A DNA stretch of 64,000 nucleotides from Thalassomonas sp. RHCl1 (GTDB lineage: Bacteria; Pseudomonadota; Gammaproteobacteria; Enterobacterales; Alteromonadaceae), in contig NZ_CANDNZ010000003.1 in NCBI RefSeq assembly GCF_947387555.1, forward strand, positions 496,001 to 560,000, read 5' to 3'. Of the stretch, positions 1-8,231 are shown piece by piece. The translations under genes were made by a program, and so were the position numbers. The notes beneath the pieces are model-generated. The model had not been told where the DNA came from. It saw only the letters and a list, made by a program, of their open reading frames with translations, and ran no database searches. Position 1 is the stretch's first letter. Every line of letters begins with the position of its first letter.

Positions 1-301
1 TAATAAACTCGATAGGTAAAATACCAGCACCTAATACTATAAAATAATCAAAAAACTTCGTTTCTAGGCTTGAAATGTCTTGTACTTTGTTCCATTTCTC
101 CCCCAACTCTTGAGCAACCTCAAGGGAGCTTTTTGATTCAAATTGATTTGGCCTATGGTTAAACAATACTTCTCGTGTCTTTCTGGGAACAAATGGTAAG
201 GCATAAAAAGAAATATCTAGCTCTTTATAGTTAGCTAGCTTTCTTGCTACAAATTCAGTTTTATGATGTGGAGCGTCATAGGTTATTAAAGCAATTTTCA
301 T
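1..301 (-). CDS. Formyltransferase-like protein, N-terminal part (partial)
   Basis: The minus-strand reading frame opens at an ATG (299-301) and runs off the window start, so only about 100 residues are visible. The protein begins MKIALITYDAPHHKTEF and contains a hydrophobic strand ending VLGAGILP. That combination is typical of the N-terminal formyl-transferase fold (the family of methionyl-tRNA formyltransferase and sugar N-formyltransferases). Its position directly downstream of a sugar dehydrogenase gene, inside a polysaccharide operon, favours a sugar N-formyltransferase acting on a nucleotide-linked amino sugar. The catalytic Asn-His-Asp region lies outside the window, so activity cannot be judged. 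Confidence 0.5.
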   Translation of the reverse strand, partial: MKIALITYDAPHHKTEFVARKLANYKELDISFYALPFVPRKTREVLFNHRPNQFESKSSLEVAQELGEKWNKVQDISSLETKFFDYFIVLGAGILPIEFI

Positions 302-327
302 AATCCATCAATCTATTTATCAATTGT

Positions 328-1317
328 TCAGGTGGCATCCACAGAATAATGTCTAGCTTTAGAAATCGACTTATCAGCTAGTGCTAACACTTTCACAACA
401 CTGAACGCTTCTTCTCCGTTAGATATAGGTTCAACATTATCCTTGATACAATCAATAAAGTGTTTAATTTCAGCATAAAGTGGTTCCTCACGCTTTACCT
501 CAATAAACACTGGGGAGGCCTTATTAAACATAGGAATTCCGTTTTTTTCGACATGATATTTGTGCTCATAAAAAACAAGTTTTTTTTGCCATGAGCTTTC
601 GCAGTCATCAAATACCAACATTCCCTTATCACCAACAATCACTAGGCGCTGTTCTTTAAACGGATTGGCCCATGATACGTGAACGTGAGCACCTAACACT
701 TCTCCAAATCCCAAATTAATAATCGCACTATCTAAATTTTCACCTGATAAAAAACCAACGCCTGTAGCTTCAACAGAAGTTGGAAATTCATTAACTAAAT
801 CAAGTATCATAGAAACATCATGTGGAGCAAGAGACCACAACACATTCTCCTCGCTTCGAATTCGACCTAAAGACAATCGATTTGAATAGAGGTACTTCAA
901 TTGACCTAAATAATCAGTTGAAATCAAAGCCTTTATTTTTCTATAAATAGGGTGATAGTGCATCAAGTGACCAATCATTAATATTCGCTTCTTCTTATTC
1001 GCCAAATTATTCAACTTTTCAGCATCGTTCTCGCAAATAGTCATAGGTTTTTCAACAAATACGTGCTTACCACTATTTATCACTTTGCATGCAAGTTCAA
1101 AGTGCGTTGTTGCTGAAGTTGCTATAACTACTCCGTCCACCAAGGGATCTGACAGGACATCTTTGAAATCTTTGACGCAGACATTATATTTATAACTCAA
1201 ATTTTGAGTAGCTAACTGGTCAGTATCTGTAATGGAGTACAATGAATCTAAACTTTTAAGAACCCGCGCAATATTTTTCCCCCAGCTTCCGCAACCAATT
1301 AGAGCAATATTACTCAT
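328..1317 (-). CDS. Gfo/Idh/MocA-family NAD(P)-dependent sugar dehydrogenase
   Basis: 329 residues, a normal length for the family. The N-terminus carries a Rossmann nucleotide-binding motif (IGCGSWG, residues 7-13). The family EKP motif is present in HVFVEKPM (around residue 88), where the lysine acts in catalysis. Such enzymes oxidise or reduce nucleotide-activated sugars, for example the WlbA type that acts at C3 of UDP-GlcNAcA. The exact substrate is unknown. The ATG overlaps the stop of the upstream membrane-protein gene by 4 bases (ATGA). A GGGAG ribosome-binding site lies inside that gene, so translation is probably coupled. The context of epimerase, aldo/keto reductase and formyltransferase genes points to rare-sugar synthesis for a surface glycan. 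Confidence 0.85.
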   Translation of the reverse strand: MSNIALIGCGSWGKNIARVLKSLDSLYSITDTDQLATQNLSYKYNVCVKDFKDVLSDPLVDGVVIATSATTHFELACKVINSGKHVFVEKPMTICENDAEKLNNLANKKKRILMIGHLMHYHPIYRKIKALISTDYLGQLKYLYSNRLSLGRIRSEENVLWSLAPHDVSMILDLVNEFPTSVEATGVGFLSGENLDSAIINLGFGEVLGAHVHVSWANPFKEQRLVIVGDKGMLVFDDCESSWQKKLVFYEHKYHVEKNGIPMFNKASPVFIEVKREEPLYAEIKHFIDCIKDNVEPISNGEEAFSVVKVLALADKSISKARHYSVDAT

Positions 1318-1775
1318 TTTTTAACTCCCAAATATTCACTCGCTTCTTCCAAATCTGAATGCCCCTTTGTCCAAGCAGTCAAGCAAGAAGCAATATATGC
1401 TAATAAAAATACTATTTGGGGTGTCCCCGTTAATAAGAAACTAAGATTGGTGTTTGCTTTTATTGCTGCTACTATACCAACGGTAAAAAGCGTAATTATA
1501 ATTGCAGCAAATAGCAAAACAGATACAAGTGGATATCTACCTTTCATTTCACTAATGCGCTTTGTCATTAATTTTCTATCCACACTTTTTGGAGCAGAAT
1601 GTGTAGACATCGTTATAGATTGTTCTAAAAGCGCGTTTACCTTTTCCGTCCACCGTTGAAGTGAGAACATTATATACACCATGACAATGCTACCTGCTGA
1701 TAATGAAGACCCAATAATAGAAAGTGCAATACTTGCATCCATTTCCAAGTTCAAAAACTCCATAATATTTTCCAT
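1314..1775 (-). CDS. Small three-helix membrane protein of the NACHT cassette
   Basis: 153 residues with no recognised domain. Three hydrophobic stretches fit membrane helices (about residues 15-38, 82-105 and 111-135). A charged, mostly soluble loop of about 40 residues lies between the first two. The ATG is preceded by GAGGCAGG. The gene starts 7 bases after the stop of the FKBP-like gene, and its own stop overlaps the dehydrogenase start, so all are on one transcript. In conflict systems a small multi-helix membrane protein next to a STAND NTPase often acts as a membrane-targeting effector. That role is inference only; it could equally be an accessory membrane protein of the glycan pathway. 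Confidence 0.6.
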   Translation of the reverse strand: MENIMEFLNLEMDASIALSIIGSSLSAGSIVMVYIMFSLQRWTEKVNALLEQSITMSTHSAPKSVDRKLMTKRISEMKGRYPLVSVLLFAAIIITLFTVGIVAAIKANTNLSFLLTGTPQIVFLLAYIASCLTAWTKGHSDLEEASEYLGVKK

Positions 1776-1782
1776 GCCTGCC

Positions 1783-2358
1783 TCACTTTATTACAATACT
1801 GCTCAAACGATTATGTGAATCTTGATCTAGTAGCAAAGTGAACATACTGTCATCTGCACCTTCTAACTCTTTAAAAGAGATATCTTGCTTATAGAACCAC
1901 TCTGCCACTTCGCTTTTTAATGCTTTTGCAATATTCAAACAAACCCCCTGTTTTTGCTTATGGGCAGAACGTAATGCTCGAGCAATTTTCTCTTTTATTT
2001 CACTTGTTACGTCATAGTTAGGCATAACTCTCCTATAAGAAATTATTTGTCTTTCAGAGCTTTTGTCTACAATATCTTCTATCCAGATTTCTAAATAACA
2101 GTTTCTTTCTGTATCACGAATCTGAATAGTCGACCCCACTGTTTGATGGACTAAAGCCTCATAGACTGATTTTCTTAAATATTCATTACTCAATGATACG
2201 GATATCGCTTTGCCAAAAAGATAGGTAGAGTGTATTGATTCAGTATCTGAGAGCAATTTTTCAGGATTATTGGCATACCTGTAGTGAATACTTAAGGTAT
2301 CTCCATCTTTAGCTTCGACACCATTTCCCTTTTTTACAACGCAAGTAAAGTGATTCAT
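1783..2358 (-). CDS. Unknown protein with possible FKBP-like N-terminal domain
   Basis: 191 residues. The first ~95 residues resemble, in order of motifs only, an FKBP-type fold: GNGVEAKDGDTLSIHYRY, then a FGKAISVSL strand, then YEALVHQTVGSTIQI, which recalls the family pattern of an 'ALxGMxxGE' segment. The aromatic active-site residues are not convincingly conserved, so isomerase activity is doubtful. The C-terminal ~80 residues are helical and charged and are not recognised. A strong AAGGAG site lies 6 bases before the ATG, and the start overlaps the stop of the NACHT gene by 4 bases (ATGA). It is therefore translationally coupled to the NTPase and is likely its partner. No function is assigned. 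Confidence 0.55.
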   Translation of the reverse strand: MNHFTCVVKKGNGVEAKDGDTLSIHYRYANNPEKLLSDTESIHSTYLFGKAISVSLSNEYLRKSVYEALVHQTVGSTIQIRDTERNCYLEIWIEDIVDKSSERQIISYRRVMPNYDVTSEIKEKIARALRSAHKQKQGVCLNIAKALKSEVAEWFYKQDISFKELEGADDSMFTLLLDQDSHNRLSSIVIK

Positions 2359-5015
2359 ATTTGCTCCTTTTTTATCAACCTGAACCCCTGCCGATCAAAT
2401 CTTGATAAACTTGAATCATTTCCCCTATACGTGTTTCTTAACATAGTTACTCCATTTAGAAAGCAACACCCTCTCACTACAAACCTCAACGGGTGATTTA
2501 AACTTTCATTAGAGTTAGACTTTTTGTAGTCATAAAAGTCAGTAGTATCTAATTCACCAGCATAACTATTGGTCCATTCCCAAATATTACCCAACATATC
2601 TTGAGGCCCTTCCCTCCACGGTGATTGAACATGTCCAAAACACCCAACAGGCATGACTCTACCAATTCCAGCGCCGCTCCAATTACAACTTTTATCTTCA
2701 AAGTCGTTCCCCCAAGGAAACATAAAGTTATTGGGTCCTCTAGCTGCAACTTCCCATTCATATTCTGATGGTAAATCAACTATTTTGCCGATCTTTTTAG
2801 ATAACCATTTTGCATAAGCTTTAGCTTCATACCAATTTATGGATGTGACAGGTGCATTTAAAATCGAAGGGCTATTAAGTAACTTTCCAATTCTTTCATC
2901 TTTCTCTGTAGGTGATAGTTTGATGTATTCCCAATTATCATCATTTCTATAACCAAATTCATCTTTAACAAATACGACATACTGCATCCATGTTACTGGA
3001 TATAAAGAAATAGAATAGCTGTCTAATTCACATATAGTAAGTGGGCTTTCTCTTTGAAGCTGGACACAACGATTAGAATCTAGAGCCATAAATTGGTATT
3101 CACCTAACCCAATTTCATACTGCCCCTTTGGAATATCAACCCACCGAATATCTGGAAGTCCGCTTTCATCAACTCCAACTCCTACTCTATCATCTCCAAG
3201 AATTCCTAGAACTTCAGATAAATTTTGACGCTTTCTATTGTCTAAAGACTTACTGTTAGATAAAGCTATTGCCGATAGCTTTTTATATTCATTAACGAGC
3301 CAATAGTCACGCTTTGATACTGTATAACCGGAATCTAGAGCTGTTTTAATAGTCGCCGAGGCTAACCAAATTAGAGGATAGTAAGATGGGTGATTTTGAT
3401 CAATCAATTCAGCTCTTTCCAATGAGCAACAAGCAAGGTCAATTAAAACCCGATGACCACTTTCACTCATGATAGTTTCAGCATATAAGTCTACTACGGG
3501 AATAAAACGACTTGGAAGCTTTTCAAAAGCGTTTAGCATCGACTCATGATTATTTTTTGTTTTAAATTCTTGGACTAGATAATCGGCAGCTAGTAATTCA
3601 TGAAATATTCTATGGGAAAAATTAGCTGTACAGTCGTCGCTACACATTAATCCAGAGTTAGAAATTAAAAATTTCTTTAACGTTTTAGGGTTTACGTCTA
3701 TTTCTAAATTATCAAAAGCGACGAGAATATCGCCTATAGAAATGGTATAACAGTCTAACTCGGAGCCTGCATTACTTAATTCACCCAATAAGCTATCAAA
3801 ACTGAGCTTTTGAATGACAGTTAGAAACTCGCTAAAATTCACTCCTAGCATCTCACTAATATCGTTATAAGACTTACTTTTACTAATCGAATAATCTACT
3901 AGCCCTTTGATACCACATCGGATAATTTCGTTTCTCGATGTCACATCCAGCCCACCACAATTGTTTAAGGATTGAGCTATCAGGGCAATAAATAAAGGCC
4001 TAGTTCGTAAGTCAGTATCTACAGTGTTTAGAAATTGGTTAATCAATTTATCTGAAGCAAGAGTAACTCCCATATCGACTAATGTCTGCTTAGCTTCATC
4101 AAGTAACATTGGAGCTATCTCAACTTCCAAAAGTTCTAGTTTTTCTAATTTTTCTTTTAATTCATGACGAGAAGATATTATTACTTTACAGCCTAGCTGG
4201 GTGAGGTTTATTAGAATTCTATTCAGTTCTTCAACGAGAACATTGCTATCAGCTATGCATAGTTCTACAAATATCTCGTCAAAACCATCTAGTACAATAT
4301 CAGGTTTACGATCTAGCCAACATTTAACAAGAAGCTCATTTTTTTCTTGGTTTTCACTTCCTAAATTTTGATTTATTCCATGTTCAAAGATATCGTTTAA
4401 AGATAATTTGCCTTCATTATTGATAATATTAAGAAGTCTTCGTGAAACCATTCTTAACTCAATATAAAGAGGCGGCGCACTAACAAGGTTTTCATCAAAC
4501 ATTTTAGTTTTTTGTAGAGCATAGCTGCGAAGTAAAGTCGTTTTACCGCTACCTACGGGTGCAACAACCAAAAGTGATGAGTCACCTATCATTAGATCTT
4601 GAGCCGTTATACTTAGAGCATTTTGCCTCCACCCACTTTCATGCTCAGGCTTTTCAATTACCTCAATGTAATTATTCTTACCCGCTTCATTCTTTCTTAG
4701 CCCTGTTGAACCGTATTGTTCAATGATATTATCCAATGCCCCAGAAGCTACTAGACGCTCTATTTCTTCAGATTGGATTGATATTATAGGAAGGTAATTC
4801 TGTCGCAATTTGACCCTTTCAGACTTTGGGTCAAAAACAACTCGCCATTCACTGACCTGATTATTACGAGTCCTTAGGTCGACATTTAAATATGTAGGGA
4901 ACAATAACCTTCCCGCATCTAACTCTTTTATGAAAAAGGACTGGGAGAGCTTGTTTAATAAGATATTTGAAATCGCTAGATTGACAGCTTGCAAAGATTC
5001 ATTAACTTTCAACAT
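2355..5015 (-). CDS. NACHT STAND NTPase fused to C-terminal FGE/C-type-lectin-fold domain
   Basis: 886 residues. Residues 1-145 are an unassigned N-terminal domain. The NACHT module follows, with Walker A APVGSGKTT (152-160), the acidic Walker B signature VLDGFDE (241-247) and the FSH...HELLAADYL helix (466-480) seen at the end of NACHT domains. A helical linker runs to about 620. The last ~260 residues (623-882) are a formylglycine-generating-enzyme/sulfatase-modifying-factor fold: IPKGQYEIG, PVTSINWYEAKAYAKWL, LPSEYEWEVAAR, PWGN, DMLGNIWEWT and a terminal GFRL. Where catalytic FGE carries two cysteines near the C-terminus this protein has Asn and Met (RGCCFLNGVTML), so the domain is probably a binding module. 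STAND NTPases of this kind act as switches in bacterial immunity and regulated conflict systems; that role here is inference. It starts within the 3' end of the epimerase gene (14-base overlap). Confidence 0.85.
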   Translation of the reverse strand: MLKVNESLQAVNLAISNILLNKLSQSFFIKELDAGRLLFPTYLNVDLRTRNNQVSEWRVVFDPKSERVKLRQNYLPIISIQSEEIERLVASGALDNIIEQYGSTGLRKNEAGKNNYIEVIEKPEHESGWRQNALSITAQDLMIGDSSLLVVAPVGSGKTTLLRSYALQKTKMFDENLVSAPPLYIELRMVSRRLLNIINNEGKLSLNDIFEHGINQNLGSENQEKNELLVKCWLDRKPDIVLDGFDEIFVELCIADSNVLVEELNRILINLTQLGCKVIISSRHELKEKLEKLELLEVEIAPMLLDEAKQTLVDMGVTLASDKLINQFLNTVDTDLRTRPLFIALIAQSLNNCGGLDVTSRNEIIRCGIKGLVDYSISKSKSYNDISEMLGVNFSEFLTVIQKLSFDSLLGELSNAGSELDCYTISIGDILVAFDNLEIDVNPKTLKKFLISNSGLMCSDDCTANFSHRIFHELLAADYLVQEFKTKNNHESMLNAFEKLPSRFIPVVDLYAETIMSESGHRVLIDLACCSLERAELIDQNHPSYYPLIWLASATIKTALDSGYTVSKRDYWLVNEYKKLSAIALSNSKSLDNRKRQNLSEVLGILGDDRVGVGVDESGLPDIRWVDIPKGQYEIGLGEYQFMALDSNRCVQLQRESPLTICELDSYSISLYPVTWMQYVVFVKDEFGYRNDDNWEYIKLSPTEKDERIGKLLNSPSILNAPVTSINWYEAKAYAKWLSKKIGKIVDLPSEYEWEVAARGPNNFMFPWGNDFEDKSCNWSGAGIGRVMPVGCFGHVQSPWREGPQDMLGNIWEWTNSYAGELDTTDFYDYKKSNSNESLNHPLRFVVRGCCFLNGVTMLRNTYRGNDSSLSRFDRQGFRLIKKEQI

Positions 5016-6123
5016 TTTTATTAACCCATAAATTTACAAAGTTCAATATTTCCTCAGCCACATTACCACTTCCAAAATCATCAATGTATCCATCAAACGG
5101 TTTCTCAATCTCTGAAATTTTAGATTTAAAGCAGTCCCCCGGATTAACTTTAATGTTATACTTTGCATCAGTTAAAGTTGGCCAAAACGGCGATTCTTGA
5201 ATCACAATACTTCTAGTACCTACATAAAAACCTTCTCTTTGCAATGCTCCAGAGTCAGTAACACAAAACTTACACTTCCACATTAATTTCAAAAGCTTAT
5301 GATGTGGAAGTGAAGGAGTCACTGTTACTTTTTCGTGCTTTAAAATGTGTGCGTTTTGAAATTCTTTCCGTTTAGCTACCTTAGGATGTGTAATCAAATG
5401 AATAAAAAAATTACTATCTAGTAATTCACCAAGAATACTTAGTATTAAATTACAATTACGAGTGTTTTCGTCGCGATGTATAGATACTAGAACTTTATTT
5501 TCCTTTTTATCCAAGTTTTGAGTGGTATAATTCGCCGCGAGATCTTTTACTAAATCTCCTAAATACTCAGAAGTCGCTTCATACCCTTCGTGTACCAATC
5601 GGGCATAGTCTTTTTTAGTTGATGCTATGTGGAGTTGACTAATTCTGTCTACGATAACTCTATTTAACTCTTCACTAGTACTAGAATTAGTTCTTAACCC
5701 AGCTTCCACGTGTATCAATGGAATAGTTAATCGTCTAGCAGCCAAAGCTGCCGATAACGTCGAATTAGCATCCCCAAATACAATTGCTGCAGAAGGCTCT
5801 ATTTTTCTTAAGATATTTTCACATTCGACTATCATTCTTGCAAAAACTTCTGTAGAACTCATAGTTTTGTCTCCACAGTTTAATGAATAGTCAAAATGTA
5901 TTTGATACTCTTCAATGTACTGTTTCGCCAAAACATCGTCATAATGTTGTCCCGTATCTATAAAAATCAAAGACAAATCACTTGACTGAAAATAAGCTTT
6001 TTGTAATGAGGCCAATTTCATGTATTGAGATCGAATCCCTGCAAATACAGCTACAGCTCTACGGTTAGCACTCAAAAACGTCGGAGAGCTATTTTCCACT
6101 CGCACTGCCACTTCTGACGTCAT
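5002..6123 (-). CDS. UDP-N-acetylglucosamine 2-epimerase family protein (WecB/NeuC type)
   Basis: 373 residues, normal for the family. Recognisable blocks in order: an N-terminal AGIRSQYMKLASL, where the family has GTRPxxIKLAP; IDTGQHYD; VFGDANSTLSAALAA; IPLIHVEAGLRT; EELNRVIVDRIS; a VSIHRDEN block with the family His-Arg-Glu-Asn character; and TDSGALQREGFYVGTRSIVI near the C-terminus. Family members invert C2 of UDP-GlcNAc to UDP-ManNAc, or hydrolyse the UDP during epimerisation (NeuC/LegG type). The sequence alone does not settle which. The gene overlaps the aldo/keto reductase gene by 35 bases and the NACHT gene by 14 bases. The neighbouring formyltransferase-like and reductase genes would suit a nonulosonic-acid or N-acyl amino-sugar pathway. 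Confidence 0.85.
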   Translation of the reverse strand: MTSEVAVRVENSSPTFLSANRRAVAVFAGIRSQYMKLASLQKAYFQSSDLSLIFIDTGQHYDDVLAKQYIEEYQIHFDYSLNCGDKTMSSTEVFARMIVECENILRKIEPSAAIVFGDANSTLSAALAARRLTIPLIHVEAGLRTNSSTSEELNRVIVDRISQLHIASTKKDYARLVHEGYEATSEYLGDLVKDLAANYTTQNLDKKENKVLVSIHRDENTRNCNLILSILGELLDSNFFIHLITHPKVAKRKEFQNAHILKHEKVTVTPSLPHHKLLKLMWKCKFCVTDSGALQREGFYVGTRSIVIQESPFWPTLTDAKYNIKVNPGDCFKSKISEIEKPFDGYIDDFGSGNVAEEILNFVNLWVNKNVES

Positions 6124-7075
6124 AGGTATCCAAGCCCATTACTTGTCTAAAGCCAGATTTCTCATTTAATTGCAGATTTTCATTGGCTATTTTATACAGT
6201 TCATCAACTTCATTAAGTAATTTACTAGGTAATGGCTCTGACCATTTTGCAATTTTAATTGCGTCTTCAACTTCAGTAGCTCCCATTTGAGCAATACCTA
6301 CGTATGATTGCGAAAGTGCCCAACGCACAACTATTTCTTCTGTGCTCATTCCATAAGGTTCAACCAAACCTTTCAATTCATTGACTACAAAACTTCTAAT
6401 TTCTTCAATTGCTGATTTTTCAAATTCAGGCTTTCTATGCCTTAAGTCATTATCAGCTTTCAGTCGAGGCCCTCTAGTAGTCAAAAGCCCTCTTTCTATC
6501 ACTTGATATGCAACAAACTCGGCCCCTATCTCGTCTAATGTTGTCTGCATTCTCTGAGATACTGATCTGTTAATATAACTAAGTCTATTTTGAACTACTT
6601 TTATATCTGCATGTTCAGCGTATTCTATCAATTGCTCATCAGTCACATTAGAAACACCTATTTTTTTAGCACTACCGTTTTCCATAACTTTCTGAAGCGC
6701 AGAAGCCGTTTCTCCAAAAGGGGTGTTCAAATCAGGTATATGTGAGATATAGATATCAAGATAATCCAATTTCAGTCTATCTAAACTTTCTTCTAAATCT
6801 TTCATCACATCTTCATACTTTCCGGAAACCTTAAAAGAATCTCCATCTCGAACATAACCACAACTTGTTGATACTATAAAAGACTCCCTTGGTTTATCAG
6901 CTAAATATTCACCAAGAAAACTTTCAATAGATCCAAAACCATAAGTTGGTGCAACATCAATATATCTACCACCAGCTTCAAAATATGCATCAAGTATTCT
7001 CGCTGCCTTATCAAAATCTACCGGTGAAAATGCGCTTGTAAATGGAAAGGTTCCCAATCCAGTCATTTTAGTCAT
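6089..7075 (-). CDS. Aldo/keto reductase-fold protein of glycan operon
   Basis: 328 residues covering a complete AKR barrel. The family segments are visible: GLGTFPFTSAF, then YIDVAPTYGFG (Asp and Tyr of the catalytic tetrad), YLDIYISHIPD (the His position), KKIGVSNVT and the Gln/Asn-containing VVQNRLSYINR strand. The lysine of the tetrad, normally in a 'TKxG' strand end, is replaced by Ser in IVSTSCGY. The protein may therefore not reduce carbonyls in the usual way. Homologous AKR-like proteins occur in sialic-acid-like and O-antigen clusters. It lies 26 bases after the deacetylase-like gene and overlaps the epimerase gene by 35 bases, so it belongs to the same operon. The substrate is unknown. 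Confidence 0.8.
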   Translation of the reverse strand: MTKMTGLGTFPFTSAFSPVDFDKAARILDAYFEAGGRYIDVAPTYGFGSIESFLGEYLADKPRESFIVSTSCGYVRDGDSFKVSGKYEDVMKDLEESLDRLKLDYLDIYISHIPDLNTPFGETASALQKVMENGSAKKIGVSNVTDEQLIEYAEHADIKVVQNRLSYINRSVSQRMQTTLDEIGAEFVAYQVIERGLLTTRGPRLKADNDLRHRKPEFEKSAIEEIRSFVVNELKGLVEPYGMSTEEIVVRWALSQSYVGIAQMGATEVEDAIKIAKWSEPLPSKLLNEVDELYKIANENLQLNEKSGFRQVMGLDTYDVRSGSASGK

Positions 7076-7101
7076 TCAATAATTCCTTCATTCTGTTTAC
7101 T

Positions 7102-7764
7102 TTAGAAATAATTTGCTTTCGCAAGTTGAGGTAAAAAATCTATAATTTCTTTTGGATCAAATGTCTTAGAGTTATAAAGCTTACCTTTAGACCACCAAAA
7201 TGGATGAGTCAGAATTTGAACTGTTTTAAATTCTTTTTCGTCTATTAGAGGGTTCCCCCACCTCCACTTCCCTGTAGAGTCAGAAAAATAGCTCACATCC
7301 TTATTTACCAAACCTCTATATATATCACCCGCTCCTTTCAGATTAACCAATTCGGAAACAGGAGTAGTAGGAGAGTGATATGTAACGTAATCTTCTGAAA
7401 TTATTTGGTATTTATTTTTGAATAGTTTTAACTTATGTTCTCTTGAAGGTGAATCCAACAAATGACAATATAAATGATGCCCAAAACATTTAATAACTTC
7501 TAATTTGTTGGCAAGATCTTCACACTTAATAAAAGGAGATTCAAAACAAATAAAATATGAGGCCTTTATTCCTAAGTCACACTCTATTTCGGCTGTAAGT
7601 AATGCGGAATCGATATCCAGCTCAACATCGTGTCTTAACCAAAATCCCTCTTCATAATTAGAATATTCCAATAAAGACAAATTTCGATTAAAAGTAGACA
7701 GGCAACCAGTAAGTAAGTCTTCATATTCCTCACTAGTCCATTTTGGCATTAAATCAAACAACAT
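7102..7764 (-). CDS. Polysaccharide-deacetylase-like (NodB-fold) protein
   Basis: 220 residues. The block LRHDVELDIDSALLTAEIE followed by LGIKASYF matches the 'RHDVD...A..E...G..ATYF' start of the short polysaccharide-deacetylase-like proteins common in O-antigen clusters. A later ILTHPFWW block matches their C-terminal 'HPxWW' segment. These proteins share the carbohydrate esterase 4 barrel, but many lack proven activity. It is the first gene of the minus-strand glycan operon, with an intergenic region of 467 bases upstream that should carry the promoter. No signal peptide is visible, so a cytoplasmic role on a precursor is more likely than an extracellular one. Confidence 0.6.
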   Translation of the reverse strand: MLFDLMPKWTSEEYEDLLTGCLSTFNRNLSLLEYSNYEEGFWLRHDVELDIDSALLTAEIECDLGIKASYFICFESPFIKCEDLANKLEVIKCFGHHLYCHLLDSPSREHKLKLFKNKYQIISEDYVTYHSPTTPVSELVNLKGAGDIYRGLVNKDVSYFSDSTGKWRWGNPLIDEKEFKTVQILTHPFWWSKGKLYNSKTFDPKEIIDFLPQLAKANYF

Positions 7765-8231
7765 TTATGATCCATATAAATCTTGAGTATTATTTATACA
7801 CTACGAAATATAGTCTCGAATGTCCATAGCTAAATTTTTGATAATCTTATATATAATTTGCATGATTAATACACCTTGCTGATTAAGTAACTTCAAAGCA
7901 GAGTCTTTATGATAACCAAGAAATAAGGGGCTAACAGCGTATGGGAAGCCTGATATAACACTAAAACAGAAACCAGGTAAGACATCTGTAAAAATCAGAG
8001 ATGTTGCAATTCAAATCAGAAGGTTGGATTAAAAGCTTAAATATAAAATAGCTACCCACAAAAGAATATCGTAATTTTATCCAAGCTAAACAATAAATTA
8101 CTCAATACATGAAATAACCGGGTTTAGCAGAGTAATCGCCGAGTTCGTCATTTTAGTCACCGTTACCATATCAGCTCCAACAAATATTCGTCGTTATCAC
8201 CTTAACTGCCGCCAATATAAGGAAGAGCCAT
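7765..8231. other. Divergent intergenic region, 467 bases
   Basis: The region separates the minus-strand glycan operon from the plus-strand 827-residue gene and should hold both promoters. It is A/T-rich, with no open frame of note and no obvious hairpin. The right end supplies the AAGGAAG ribosome-binding site (8219-8225) of the 8232 gene. No operator could be recognised by eye. Confidence 0.5.

Noticed and set aside
2355-5015. Active diversity-generating retroelement target
   Set aside because: No reverse transcriptase or template repeat was found in the window. Kept only as a check under the FGE-domain finding.
7765-8231. Riboswitch or JUMPstart-like element before the glycan operon
   Set aside because: No GGCGGTAG-type ops/JUMPstart core or stable fold could be recognised.
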